NCBI GenBank assembly: GCA_017466125.1
Contig: JAFTUS010000065.1
Coordinates: forward strand, 1-64,000
Direction of reading: 5' to 3'
Length of the DNA: 64,000 bases
Source: Lentisphaeria bacterium
GTDB taxonomy: Bacteria; Verrucomicrobiota; Lentisphaeria; Victivallales; Victivallaceae
Below, piece after piece: positions 42,766 through 50,846 of this stretch. The position numbers and the translations under genes were made by a program. The notes below the pieces were generated by a model. It saw only the letters and a list, made by a program, of their open reading frames with translations, did not search any database and had not been told where the DNA came from. Position 1 is the first letter of the stretch; every line of letters begins with the position of its first letter.

Positions 42766-45348
42766 TTATTTCGCCGCATCCTGCGGCAGTTCAAGGAGAC
42801 AGCGGAAACCCGCATCACGGGTCTGGCATACTCCGTAGTTCATACACTCATCTCCGAGGGCGAAAAGCGGCGTCCGGAACGAACTGCCCGCCAGAACAGG
42901 GAGCGGCCCCTGCGGCCCGTCGGTCATAACGATCTCACGGACATTGCCGGAGAGATTGCGTACACCGTAAACAGACTCATCTTTCGGAAAAAGATTGCGG
43001 GGCGCACCGAAGGGATATTTGGCGGCATCGGGGTGATGGGCCGTCAGCGAAGCGGTATGATCGGTCTCATTTCCCCAGACATAGTTGCGTTCGTAAAAAC
43101 CGGCGGCGGCATGCAGCCACTCATCCCGGGTCGGCAGACGTCCTTTCAGCCCCAGTTTTTTGCCCTGATATTCACAGAAAGCCTGCGCTGCGGCGGGCGA
43201 TATGCCGACAACGGGCAGCTCGCCCCAGCGTTTGGCATCAAGACCTTTTTTGGCATCCCAGAGGCTCTTTCCGCCGACTTTCGGCGTAAACTTCTGCCGC
43301 TCTGCGGGGGGGAGGGATTTCAAAAACGGGATGTAATCTTTGAAACGGACTTCATATCTGCCGATGAAGAACGAGGGCAGTTGTTTGGAGGAAATGCGCC
43401 GGAACGAACCGGTATCTTTGGCAGAGAAACGCTGTCCGTCAAGCACCAGTGCATATCCGGCGGGGATCGCTGCCGGAGGTTCGGGCGTCAGCAGAAGTTC
43501 CTGTGCCAGTTCGATCGCAAAGGGGATGAAGACCGGGGACTGATTTTTCCCGGTGATGCGGAGACGGTAATCCCCCACCGGCAGAATAAAACCGTATCTG
43601 CCGCCGGAGTACGAGAGATTTTTGCAGAGAACCGGCTCCTGCGTCAGACTTTCGGCATACTCTCCTCTGGCATTGAAAATGGAGATGTTCCACTCTTTCC
43701 CGTCGGGAATACGGAGGGCGAGCATCCCGGTTTCGTTGCGGATGAGTTCCACCCAGGTTTTCAGTTGCGGCTCTTTTTCCGCCGCCAGAGCAAAAAGTTC
43801 CTTCCAGCGGGCGGTGATGTTGTTTAAAATACTGTCGGAGGTGGAAGGTACGTTGAATTTCACCGTCAATGCCAGCATATCGTGAAAGATTTTCGCCGTC
43901 ATTGCGACCACTTCGGCGGAAGCCGCCTTGTCTTCGGGCAGACGGGAGAGAAAGTCCAGAGCCGCCGAGTAATCGTTTATCATTTCATACATCTGACGGC
44001 GCATCTGATAGAGGGTGTGCTTCTTCTGCGTACGGTCAGTGGAATTCTGAAGCAGAGCGAGTTGTTTTTTCAACTGGTTCGCCTTGAGATTTCCCTGCAC
44101 ACTGCAATCCTGCGCCAGTGTCCAGAGGGAGTTGAGCCGTGAGCGTTCCAGCGACGAGGAGTATCCCCAGTAGATGCACCAGGTGAACACCGCCGCCAGC
44201 AGCGTTACCGGGATCAGCGGGTGACGGCGGATCAATTTCAAAAATTTGTAGACCGGCGTCGGGGAGTACGCTTTGACCGGGTAGTTATCCAGATAGTTCT
44301 TCACATCGTTCAGCAGTTCTTCCACCGAAGTATACCGTTCCTGCGGTTCAAAATTCATGGCTTTCAGACAGACCGCTTCCAGTTCGCGCGGAACGACCGT
44401 ATTGCGCCATGCGGCTTTGCGGGGAGACGGTACTTTTCCGGCACAGATAAAAGCGGGGTGTTTATCCACGGATACCCCTTCCGGCACCGGGGAGGAACGC
44501 CATGATAAAATACAGTACAAAATCGCGCCGAGCGCGTAAATATCGGTACTTACGGAGGGGATCTCCTGTTTTCCGGAGAGCAGTTCCGGGGCCATAAACG
44601 CCCATGTGCCGCCCAGTTTCTTGTCATCCCGCGGCTCCTGCTGAAGCTGACACTCCAGATCGAGAGCCATTTTGCTTTCATCGCCCTCTTCATCCAGTTC
44701 CGGAATATAGCGTGCCATGCCCCAGTCCATGACGAACGTTTCACCGTAGTTACCGATCATCAGATTGCCGGGTTTCAGATCGCAGTGCAAAATGCCGTGA
44801 TGGTGGGCGAAAGATACGCCGTGACAGCACCCCAAAAAGATATTGAGCAGTTGCCGCAGAGTGTAGCGGCGGCGGTAATCGGCGGTGTTTTCACGGAGAT
44901 TTTTCAGGATGACCTGTAACGTTTCACCGGCGACCTTTTTCATGGTGAAATAGACTCCCACGTCCTCAAACACCCCCAGCCGGTGGACCGGCACGATGTT
45001 GGGGTGGTCGATTTGTGCGGTGGTGCGCGCCTCACGGATGAAGTCTTCGATACGGTCGGCGTGGTTGCGGTACTGCGGACGCAGAAGTTTCAGGGCGACC
45101 TGCCGGTTCAGCCCCGGTTCGTAGCCGCCGAAAACAGTCCCCATGCCGCCGACACCGATGGCGTAAAGGGACTTGTAATCGCTGATGTTCTCCCCGGAAG
45201 AGAGCCCCAGCCCGGCACGCAGTTCTTCCGTCGTCAGACTGCTGGGCTTTTCGGAACTGCCGTACAGCAGCGTTTGCGATACATCCGTATGTTCCGCATG
45301 GGTGCGGGAGCGGGTTTGAAAATGATCCGTAATGAATTGATCGCTCAA
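42766..45348 (-). CDS. Transmembrane Ser/Thr protein kinase fused to a formylglycine-generating-enzyme-like (SUMF1) domain
   Basis: An 860-residue Hanks-type kinase and sensor. Kinase (about 58-355): glycine loop IGVGGMGTV (64-72), VALK Lys 87, catalytic loop HCDLKPGN (188-195; Cys replaces Arg of HRD), DWG (208-210) in place of DFG, MAPE (252-255). One membrane helix at about 379-397 would put the rest in the periplasm: a helical region (to about 550), a beta-sandwich ('LPVGDYRLRITGK') and a SUMF1/FGE-sulfatase-like domain (about 640-855; RLPTRDEWLHAA, NLSGNVREIV, DAGFRC). The FGE catalytic cysteine pair is not conserved, so the domain is more likely a binding or sensing module. The start is TTG, chosen because AGGAG precedes it and no ATG exists before the glycine loop. 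It follows the coiled-coil gene by 15 bp. Confidence 0.9.
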   Translation of the reverse strand: MSDQFITDHFQTRSRTHAEHTDVSQTLLYGSSEKPSSLTTEELRAGLGLSSGENISDYKSLYAIGVGGMGTVFGGYEPGLNRQVALKLLRPQYRNHADRIEDFIREARTTAQIDHPNIVPVHRLGVFEDVGVYFTMKKVAGETLQVILKNLRENTADYRRRYTLRQLLNIFLGCCHGVSFAHHHGILHCDLKPGNLMIGNYGETFVMDWGMARYIPELDEEGDESKMALDLECQLQQEPRDDKKLGGTWAFMAPELLSGKQEIPSVSTDIYALGAILYCILSWRSSPVPEGVSVDKHPAFICAGKVPSPRKAAWRNTVVPRELEAVCLKAMNFEPQERYTSVEELLNDVKNYLDNYPVKAYSPTPVYKFLKLIRRHPLIPVTLLAAVFTWCIYWGYSSSLERSRLNSLWTLAQDCSVQGNLKANQLKKQLALLQNSTDRTQKKHTLYQMRRQMYEMINDYSAALDFLSRLPEDKAASAEVVAMTAKIFHDMLALTVKFNVPSTSDSILNNITARWKELFALAAEKEPQLKTWVELIRNETGMLALRIPDGKEWNISIFNARGEYAESLTQEPVLCKNLSYSGGRYGFILPVGDYRLRITGKNQSPVFIPFAIELAQELLLTPEPPAAIPAGYALVLDGQRFSAKDTGSFRRISSKQLPSFFIGRYEVRFKDYIPFLKSLPPAERQKFTPKVGGKSLWDAKKGLDAKRWGELPVVGISPAAAQAFCEYQGKKLGLKGRLPTRDEWLHAAAGFYERNYVWGNETDHTASLTAHHPDAAKYPFGAPRNLFPKDESVYGVRNLSGNVREIVMTDGPQGPLPVLAGSSFRTPLFALGDECMNYGVCQTRDAGFRCLLELPQDAAK

Positions 45349-45363
45349 TGTCTGTTTCTCCTG

Positions 45364-47214
45364 TCAACGGCCTTTGAGATCAAGTTCCTGGACTTTCTGA
45401 TACAGTTTACCCATTTCGCGGGCAAATACGGAATAATATTTTTCATTGGCTTTTTTGACCACGGGGATCGCAGTCATTGCTTTATCCCAGGAGAAATCTT
45501 TGGTAAAAAGCATGCAGCGGGCATTTTCGCGGCTGCTGAAAACAGGGGATTCCGCAGCGATGACCACCCCGGCAAATTCGCCCTCGCGGGTCAGAACAAG
45601 ATCTCCGGGAGAAGCCTTCAGCTCCGTGGAAGAGCGGCCGTTGCGGATGTAAAGCACATCGCCGCCGGAGGCAAAATCCAGCGAACAGCGGTCGCCCAGC
45701 GGCGCAGACTCCTTGCCGCTGGAATTGGTTTTGAAGAGGTAGAGATTTTCCACGCCCCGCTTGCGGATGGCATCGGCGTAGATCGTTTTAAGCGGTTTGC
45801 GTCCGGCAAGTTTGACTTCGAGAGCCGCCACACGGGGGTCGGCCTTGCCGACGTAGAGCGGAGTTGTGATCGTAACGGGTTCCTTCCCGCCGGGGAGGGC
45901 CGCACGGTAAGAAAGTTTTTTGATCTCACGGAAATTAAGCGGAGATTGAACAGTACCACTCATATTGCCGAAACTGGTCAGCATGACCGTCTTTCCGCCG
46001 AGTTCCACCAGAGGAATACAGTAAAGTGCATCGGACTGCTGATCGACCACGAGGCGGTTTTCCAGAATGGAGAGCCGCAGGAGTGCGGCGGCATCGGCGT
46101 AACAGGAAAGCACATCGGCTTTGGTACGGACATTGACGCCGACATTTTCCAGCATTTTGGTCGTGACGGCATACTGTTTTTCGACCGACGCGGCCTTCAC
46201 ACGGGCTTCAATCTCTTTGCGTTCCAAATCCCGGACGGTCTTCTGGGCGGCGGCGAGTTCCTGACGGCTTTCGGAGCGGTCATGCACCGCTTTTTTGAGG
46301 ACGGAACGGGTTGCGGCAAGCTGCTGGGTAAGACGCTGGATCTCCAGTTCCCGCCGGGCGGCAAGCTGGCGGTTTTTGCTATTGTCATCCCGTTCAGCGG
46401 CGAACGCCTGTTCGGTGGTGCTGAGTCTGCCGCGGACAAAGGAGAGGTTGCTTTCCAGTTGTCTGTTTTCATTGACTGCCTGATCGCCCCGTTTCATCGC
46501 GGCGGCGAGGGCATTCTGCAAATTGGTGATGGCTTGCCTCTGCACAGCGGCATCGGCACGGCTTTTCTGCAGTTCTTCCGAAACGGACTTCAACCGTTTA
46601 TCGCGGTCGCGGAGTTCCTCTTCATTGATGGCGAGGGTCTCTTTGGTGCGGCGCACCTCTTCGGCGGCGCGGTTCAGCCGTTCCCGGATGACAGAACCCT
46701 TCTGGCGGGCGTAACTGACGGCGTCAATATTCTCTTTGAGTTCTTTACGCAGATCGGCGGTCAACTCCTTGGAGTCTTTGAGCCGCATTTCGGCAAGCTG
46801 AAGTTGGATCTGTGCTTCGGTAAGTTGTTTTTTCAGTTCAGCCGGAGTCATTTTGGCGGTCGTTCTGCGGCTGTTTTTGGCAAGAAGTTCCATCTGTTCC
46901 GCCTTGACTTTTGCGGCGGCGAGTTCTTTGGCGAGACGTTCAATCTCCTTTTCCCGTTCTGCGCTGAAACCCTGTTTTCGCTGGGTTTCGCGCAGACGGC
47001 GGCGGAGTTCTTCCAACTGGGCCTCACGGATGCGTAATTCATTGAGGATCAGTGCAGTAGTGGGGGCATCCAAACCGATGCCGGGTGCGCCGATGGTTCC
47101 GCCGCCGCCCTGCCCGTCGGCTCCGTTGAAGCCGGCGGGGACCATGCCCGTAAGCATGGAGAGCATGGAGGAGACCAGAAAGTCGCAGATGACGATAAGT
47201 ACGGCTCTGTTCAC
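45364..47214 (-). CDS. Membrane-anchored coiled-coil protein with MotB/ExbD-like N-terminal helix
   Basis: A 616-residue protein I cannot name. One N-terminal membrane helix (about 3-24) with a buried Asp at position 11 followed by Phe-Leu and small residues (ICDFLVSSMLSML), resembling the proton-binding helix of MotB and ExbD. Then a Gly-rich linker (28-48), about 300 residues of coiled coil (about 55-365) and a C-terminal domain of about 250 residues with beta-strand patterns ('ALYCIPLVELGGKTVMLTSFG', 'LVLTREGEFAGVVIAAE') that faintly recalls trypsin-like barrels but without an identifiable triad. No peptidoglycan-binding OmpA motif is present. GTG start overlapping the preceding stop (GTGA), with GAGG upstream. 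It sits between the MotA/TolQ-like gene and the kinase gene. Confidence 0.75.
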   Translation of the reverse strand: MNRAVLIVICDFLVSSMLSMLTGMVPAGFNGADGQGGGGTIGAPGIGLDAPTTALILNELRIREAQLEELRRRLRETQRKQGFSAEREKEIERLAKELAAAKVKAEQMELLAKNSRRTTAKMTPAELKKQLTEAQIQLQLAEMRLKDSKELTADLRKELKENIDAVSYARQKGSVIRERLNRAAEEVRRTKETLAINEEELRDRDKRLKSVSEELQKSRADAAVQRQAITNLQNALAAAMKRGDQAVNENRQLESNLSFVRGRLSTTEQAFAAERDDNSKNRQLAARRELEIQRLTQQLAATRSVLKKAVHDRSESRQELAAAQKTVRDLERKEIEARVKAASVEKQYAVTTKMLENVGVNVRTKADVLSCYADAAALLRLSILENRLVVDQQSDALYCIPLVELGGKTVMLTSFGNMSGTVQSPLNFREIKKLSYRAALPGGKEPVTITTPLYVGKADPRVAALEVKLAGRKPLKTIYADAIRKRGVENLYLFKTNSSGKESAPLGDRCSLDFASGGDVLYIRNGRSSTELKASPGDLVLTREGEFAGVVIAAESPVFSSRENARCMLFTKDFSWDKAMTAIPVVKKANEKYYSVFAREMGKLYQKVQELDLKGR

Positions 47215-47759
47215 TTGGCAGCCTCACTGTTTTCATTTCCGGCAAGCAGTTCCCGGCGCAGGGGATAGAGCAAAATCAACCGCAGGATCAGACTGAAAAT
47301 AATACCGATCAGGGTCGAAGAATAGGCGATCAAACGGCTGTTCTGGGGAGAGAAGGTCATCACCAGAAAGGCGGATACCGTACCGAAAAGTCCGACGTAG
47401 AGCGGCACGTCAAAGAAAATATCGGCATTTTCCAGTTTCTGAAGACGGAGTTTGAAACTTTCCGCACTGTTTTTGATATTTGCCGTAACCATCCACGCCA
47501 GCGCAAAAGCGAAGAACTGCGCGCAGGTGATGATGCTGAAAAGCAGCATGGAGATACGCCCGAAAAACTCATCTCTGGAAGCGAGACTTTCCGGAGAATT
47601 TGCCGCAACTTTGCCCAGAGCCTCTGTTCCGCTCGAACCGACAAAGAGATTTTTAACAGCACCGCCCGCAGAGAACTGGTGGTTCATCAGCAAAACAAAG
47701 GCAACGCCGAGGATCGCAAGGATAAGAAAGATCAACGTATTTTTTCCGGATTGTTTCAT
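47211..47759 (-). CDS. Four-helix membrane protein resembling MotA/TolQ/ExbB proton-channel subunits
   Basis: A 182-residue inner-membrane protein with helices at about 8-25, 71-92, 118-136 and 143-165. Helix 3 contains VPLYVGLFGTVSAF, close to the P-x-x-G-L-L-G-T-V signature of the MotA/TolQ/ExbB family, and helix 4 contains YSSTLIGIIF with a Thr where TolQ and ExbB have their channel Thr ('ATAIGL'). The cytoplasmic loop between helices 2 and 3 is short (about 25 residues). The family assignment is inference from these motifs. ATG at 47759 is used because AAAGGA precedes it; an upstream TTG has no ribosome-binding site. It overlaps the coiled-coil gene by 4 bp and has a strong promoter, heading the operon. 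Confidence 0.65.
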   Translation of the reverse strand: MKQSGKNTLIFLILAILGVAFVLLMNHQFSAGGAVKNLFVGSSGTEALGKVAANSPESLASRDEFFGRISMLLFSIITCAQFFAFALAWMVTANIKNSAESFKLRLQKLENADIFFDVPLYVGLFGTVSAFLVMTFSPQNSRLIAYSSTLIGIIFSLILRLILLYPLRRELLAGNENSEAAK

Positions 47760-47807
47760 TTTTTCAAAAATTCCTTTCAAAGTTGCTTAAAGAGATACCA
47801 TTATTAT

Positions 47808-47835
47808 ATAATACTCCACTTGGCGAAATAGTCAA
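47808..47835 (-). promoter_or_regulatory. Promoter of the stator-like/kinase operon
   Basis: Minus strand TTGACT (47830-47835), 16 bp, TATTAT (47808-47813), about 50 bp before the ATG at 47759; one of the best matches to the sigma-70 consensus in the window. Confidence 0.65.
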
Positions 47836-47915
47836 GAATATTCAAAAAAAATTTCATGGTTTTTCGGAAAAAACTATCCCTTTCAAAAGATTTCAAAAGG
47901 AGAATGTTTGAAATT

Positions 47916-48629
47916 TCAGCTGTTACGTCTGTAACTTTCGTATGTCTTGCGGAGCAATACGGCGAATTCATCCCAAACGATCTCTGCGCTCTCTTTCTGA
48001 AAAGCGGTGAGCAGTCCGGCGATTTGACGGACCGGTACGGCAAAGCGGTGTTCCAGCACCACCCGTCTGCCGGGATATGCACCAGCGGCAATACCGATGA
48101 GTTGAGCCGCAAGCGTCTGCACGTCGATCAGCAGCACCTCTCCGGCATCGGGAGATACGCTCATCGTCTCCCCGTGCGCCGCCTGATAACAGAAGGTGGA
48201 GACAACGGAATTATAAAAAGGCTTCCCGCCCGGCCCGAATGTATTCGGCATCAAGACGGTTACTGTTTCGTTCGGAATTGCCGCAAGCAGTGCGGCTCCG
48301 TCACGCTTGGAGGCGTGGTACGGACTCTCTTTGGCTTCGTGGGTCGTGGAACCGAAGACAACCCTGCAAGCACTTCCCTCAACGGCATTGGCCAGTTTCC
48401 GGACCAGTTCCATATTGACCCGGTACAGTTTTTCACCGTCATCGGAACGGCTCAGCCCCGCAAGCATAATAACGGCATCGCACTCTTTCAGAAATCCGGC
48501 AAGGGCGGTTTTATCCTGCCACAATTCGCGGGGAACGGCTCTCATATCGTTTGTTCTGCCGCCCGCTTTCATCACATGCGAACCGATAAACCCTTCCGCC
48601 CCGGCAACGGCGATCGTTTTTCTACTCAT
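47916..48629 (-). CDS. NAD(P)-dependent epimerase/dehydratase (extended SDR)
   Basis: A 237-residue short extended-SDR protein of the nucleotide-sugar epimerase group. Seen: the dinucleotide loop VAGAEGFIGSH, VIMLAGLS, VVFGSTTHEAKESPYHASK with the Tyr-x3-Lys pair, and MPNTFGPGGKP. It is shorter than most family members (normally about 300 residues). Probably acts on a sugar nucleotide for surface polysaccharide, but the substrate is unknown. It overlaps the preceding DUF3047 gene by 8 bp and is last in the aspS operon. Confidence 0.82.
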   Translation of the reverse strand: MSRKTIAVAGAEGFIGSHVMKAGGRTNDMRAVPRELWQDKTALAGFLKECDAVIMLAGLSRSDDGEKLYRVNMELVRKLANAVEGSACRVVFGSTTHEAKESPYHASKRDGAALLAAIPNETVTVLMPNTFGPGGKPFYNSVVSTFCYQAAHGETMSVSPDAGEVLLIDVQTLAAQLIGIAAGAYPGRRVVLEHRFAVPVRQIAGLLTAFQKESAEIVWDEFAVLLRKTYESYRRNS

Positions 48630-49329
48630 TTTTCGCCCCGCTCCGACGGGGAATAAACTCGATAAAGTCGATTTCCAGACGGGTTTCGGAGCGGCTGTAC
48701 TGACTGTTTCCGCCGAGGCAAAGCATAAAACGCTGTTTCGGGGGAGTTCCGAATGCTTTGATAAAGTCGTTCACCACGTCAAACTCTTCGACCCGCCATT
48801 CGTTGAGCGGAACGGTATCATTGGCGGCGCAGACGGCATAGGTTTTGATGCGTCCGGCGGCGTACTTGCACCATTTGGCTTCACCGATGCGGCGTGTTTT
48901 CTCCCAACGGTAAGCGATACAGCGCGAAGAGGCAAGCGTACCGTCCCCGACATAGATGACTCCCGGCTGGTCGTCGGGTTCTTTCTGACCTTTTTTGAGT
49001 TTCACGGGGCGGACCAGCCGCCACCGCCAGCGCAGAACCGGGGTCTTTTCCCAGTCGATGTGTTGAGGGGCGATCACCCTTGCTCCGGCGGAACGGGCGG
49101 CTTCGATGACCAGAGCCTTGCCGTTTCCGGCAGAGGGGATCTCCGCCACATAGAATTTTGTATGCGGAACAAAAACGTGCATTCCCTCCGGCTGCCAGTC
49201 GATGTTGAACTGCCTGTCATCGTTGAAAATCTCTTTCCAGGCGCAATCTGCCGACGGGCCGTCTGCGGCGGAAACCGCAACCGCCAGAGAGGTCAAAAAG
49301 ATAAAAAGGATGTTCCGGAAACACATCAT
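48622..49329 (-). CDS. Exported DUF3047-like protein
   Basis: A 235-residue protein with a signal peptide (FRNILFIFLTSLAVAVSAA) and the DUF3047 pattern: VLRWRWRLVRPV, then a DDQPGVIYV strand, CIAYRWEKT, and a C-terminal GGNSQYSRSETRLEIDFIEFIPR. The family fold is a lectin-like beta-sandwich of unknown role, found in the periplasm. Two adjacent ATGs (49329 and 49326) are possible; the first overlaps the transglycosylase stop as ATGA, giving translational coupling. Confidence 0.75.
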   Translation of the reverse strand: MMCFRNILFIFLTSLAVAVSAADGPSADCAWKEIFNDDRQFNIDWQPEGMHVFVPHTKFYVAEIPSAGNGKALVIEAARSAGARVIAPQHIDWEKTPVLRWRWRLVRPVKLKKGQKEPDDQPGVIYVGDGTLASSRCIAYRWEKTRRIGEAKWCKYAAGRIKTYAVCAANDTVPLNEWRVEEFDVVNDFIKAFGTPPKQRFMLCLGGNSQYSRSETRLEIDFIEFIPRRSGAKNE

Positions 49330-49913
49330 TGTTTCAGACTTTCTTTCATATATTTTTCATAACGTTTCATGATCCGGCTGACATAGATGCGGGTACTGCG
49401 GATGGGGTATTGCGCAGGAGTTCGTTTGGCGGCCGCCCATTTTGCCGCCCGGCTTTCTCCGGCATTGTACTGGCTCAACGCCAGCGGCAGTTGGTCGGGA
49501 TGCCCCTCCCAGCGGTCGAGGGCGCACCGCAGATACCAGCAGCCGATTTCCAGATTGAGTTTCGGATTTGCCAACGCTCTGCGGGAGTATGGGGGCAATT
49601 TGTGACGTATCACATAATCGGCGGCGGCTCCTTTGGGGAGGATCTGCATCAGACCGACTTCGCCCTTGCTGCCTTTGCAGTCCGGATCAAAGCGGCTCTC
49701 CTGAAAGATCACAGCCCGCACCAGCCGCGGGTCGATGCCGTGTCTTCCGGCAAAAAAGGTAATCTCTCTGCTGAATTTGGTATCATCGACGACCCAATCC
49801 CGCACCCGGTTGCGTTCCAGATATGCCGCAAGCCCCAAAAGCAGCAAAACCGCTGCTGCAATGCACCATGGCACAGCAGAGCGGCGGGAACGTTTTTGCA
49901 GATACAAGGTCAA
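49326..49913 (-). CDS. Membrane-anchored lytic transglycosylase (SLT family)
   Basis: A 195-residue peptidoglycan-cleaving enzyme: one N-terminal membrane helix (about 15-31), then an SLT lysozyme-like domain with the catalytic Glu in AVIFQESRFDPDC, SKGEVGLMQILPKGAA and LALSQYNAGES. Resembles MltE/Slt catalytic domains. The start is TTG at 49913, supported by AAAGGAAG just upstream (itself inside the end of the preceding gene) and by the lack of any ATG before the active site. Overlaps the DUF3047 gene by 4 bp. Confidence 0.9.
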   Translation of the reverse strand: MTLYLQKRSRRSAVPWCIAAAVLLLLGLAAYLERNRVRDWVVDDTKFSREITFFAGRHGIDPRLVRAVIFQESRFDPDCKGSKGEVGLMQILPKGAAADYVIRHKLPPYSRRALANPKLNLEIGCWYLRCALDRWEGHPDQLPLALSQYNAGESRAAKWAAAKRTPAQYPIRSTRIYVSRIMKRYEKYMKESLKQ

Positions 49914-49916
49914 ATG

Positions 49917-50831
49917 TCACTTCCTTTGAACAGCGGAGTTTGCGAGTTGTTCCTGCGCCGTTTTGCGCATTGCTTCTGCAAAGCGGCGGGATAATTCAGG
50001 AGTAAGTTTCAAACGGGCATAAGCGGTGTTTCCGGAAACTTCCGGTTCCACCATGCCTGCCAATTGGTTGCAGAGTTCCGCATCGGCAGAGCAGAGATAA
50101 TTCAGAGCCATCACCATTCCGGCGGGCAGCATGAAAGCGGAAAAATTGGCGGCGTCGGCATTTTTGCATACCGCCCCCAATTCCGCAAAAACGCTGTCCT
50201 GATTTTCCCCGGTCAAGTCGAGTTTCAGCGTAAGGAAACGGCAGTTGCGGAACATTTTCATAACTTCCCGCAACGGAGGGATCTTCCGGGCTGAAACACG
50301 GCGCGGAACGGCACTGCACCACAAAATCTCCTTGCCCGGACGGATCGTCTGTGTTTGTTTCAGGGCGTCAAAAACTCCGGCGGCACGTTTCTGTTCCATC
50401 ACGGCGACCGTATTGGGTGCAATGAAAGAAAAGAGCGGTTTTTCCATTGCCGGAATGTTGCCCAGCTGCCAGTGATCGGCTCTGTAACAGTTTTTTCCGG
50501 CAACGGTGACTTTTTCTGTTTTTACGCCGTTGGCGGCGAGCAGAGCGAGAAGTGCCTCCTGCGAACAGGTGAAATCTGCAAGCACGACAGCCCACGTTTC
50601 CCCGCCCGCAAGCGTTATGCGGGAACAACCGGCGGCTTTGAGGGCATCGGTAACGTCATTCTTATCTGCGCCGAAACTCTGTTTTACGGCGGGCAGAGCG
50701 GCGATGCGCTCCAAATCGAACGACATCTGATAGACCGCAGAAGCCGGAACGAGTTCCAATGCTGCGCCGAAAACCGTTCCCGTCAAAAGGAACAGCATTG
50801 CGGCAAACAGCATGAAAATTTTTCTACTCAT
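49917..50831 (-). CDS. Exported protein of unknown function
   Basis: I do not recognise this 304-residue protein. It has a signal peptide (MSRKIFMLFAAMLFLLTGTVFGAA). The mature part starts 'LELVPASAVYQMSFDLERIAALPAVKQ', a layout seen in DUF3352-type proteins where an exported alpha/beta domain repeats; 'FMLPAGMVMALNYLCSADAELC' is a second hydrophobic segment. Few cysteines, no catalytic motif seen. It lies between aspS (15 bp) and the lytic transglycosylase (3 bp), so an envelope role is plausible. ATG with GGAG upstream. Confidence 0.75.
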   Translation of the reverse strand: MSRKIFMLFAAMLFLLTGTVFGAALELVPASAVYQMSFDLERIAALPAVKQSFGADKNDVTDALKAAGCSRITLAGGETWAVVLADFTCSQEALLALLAANGVKTEKVTVAGKNCYRADHWQLGNIPAMEKPLFSFIAPNTVAVMEQKRAAGVFDALKQTQTIRPGKEILWCSAVPRRVSARKIPPLREVMKMFRNCRFLTLKLDLTGENQDSVFAELGAVCKNADAANFSAFMLPAGMVMALNYLCSADAELCNQLAGMVEPEVSGNTAYARLKLTPELSRRFAEAMRKTAQEQLANSAVQRK

Positions 50832-50846
50832 TCCGGCTCCACAGGA

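Noticed and set aside
41010-42929. Long open frame opposite the ABC-F gene, and a similar one at 44983-47037 opposite the kinase and coiled-coil genes
   Set aside because: Both are reverse-frame shadows of genes with clear domains; neither has a start signal.
42766-45348. True formylglycine-generating enzyme (sulfatase activation)
   Set aside because: The C-terminal domain has the fold landmarks but not the catalytic cysteine arrangement, and no sulfatase gene is in the window.
42766-47759. Zorya defence system
   Set aside because: Zorya has a MotA-like protein with a cytoplasmic coiled tail, a MotB-like protein with a peptidoglycan-binding domain, and helicase or nuclease partners. Here the coil is on the MotB-like protein and the partners are a kinase and an ABC-F protein.
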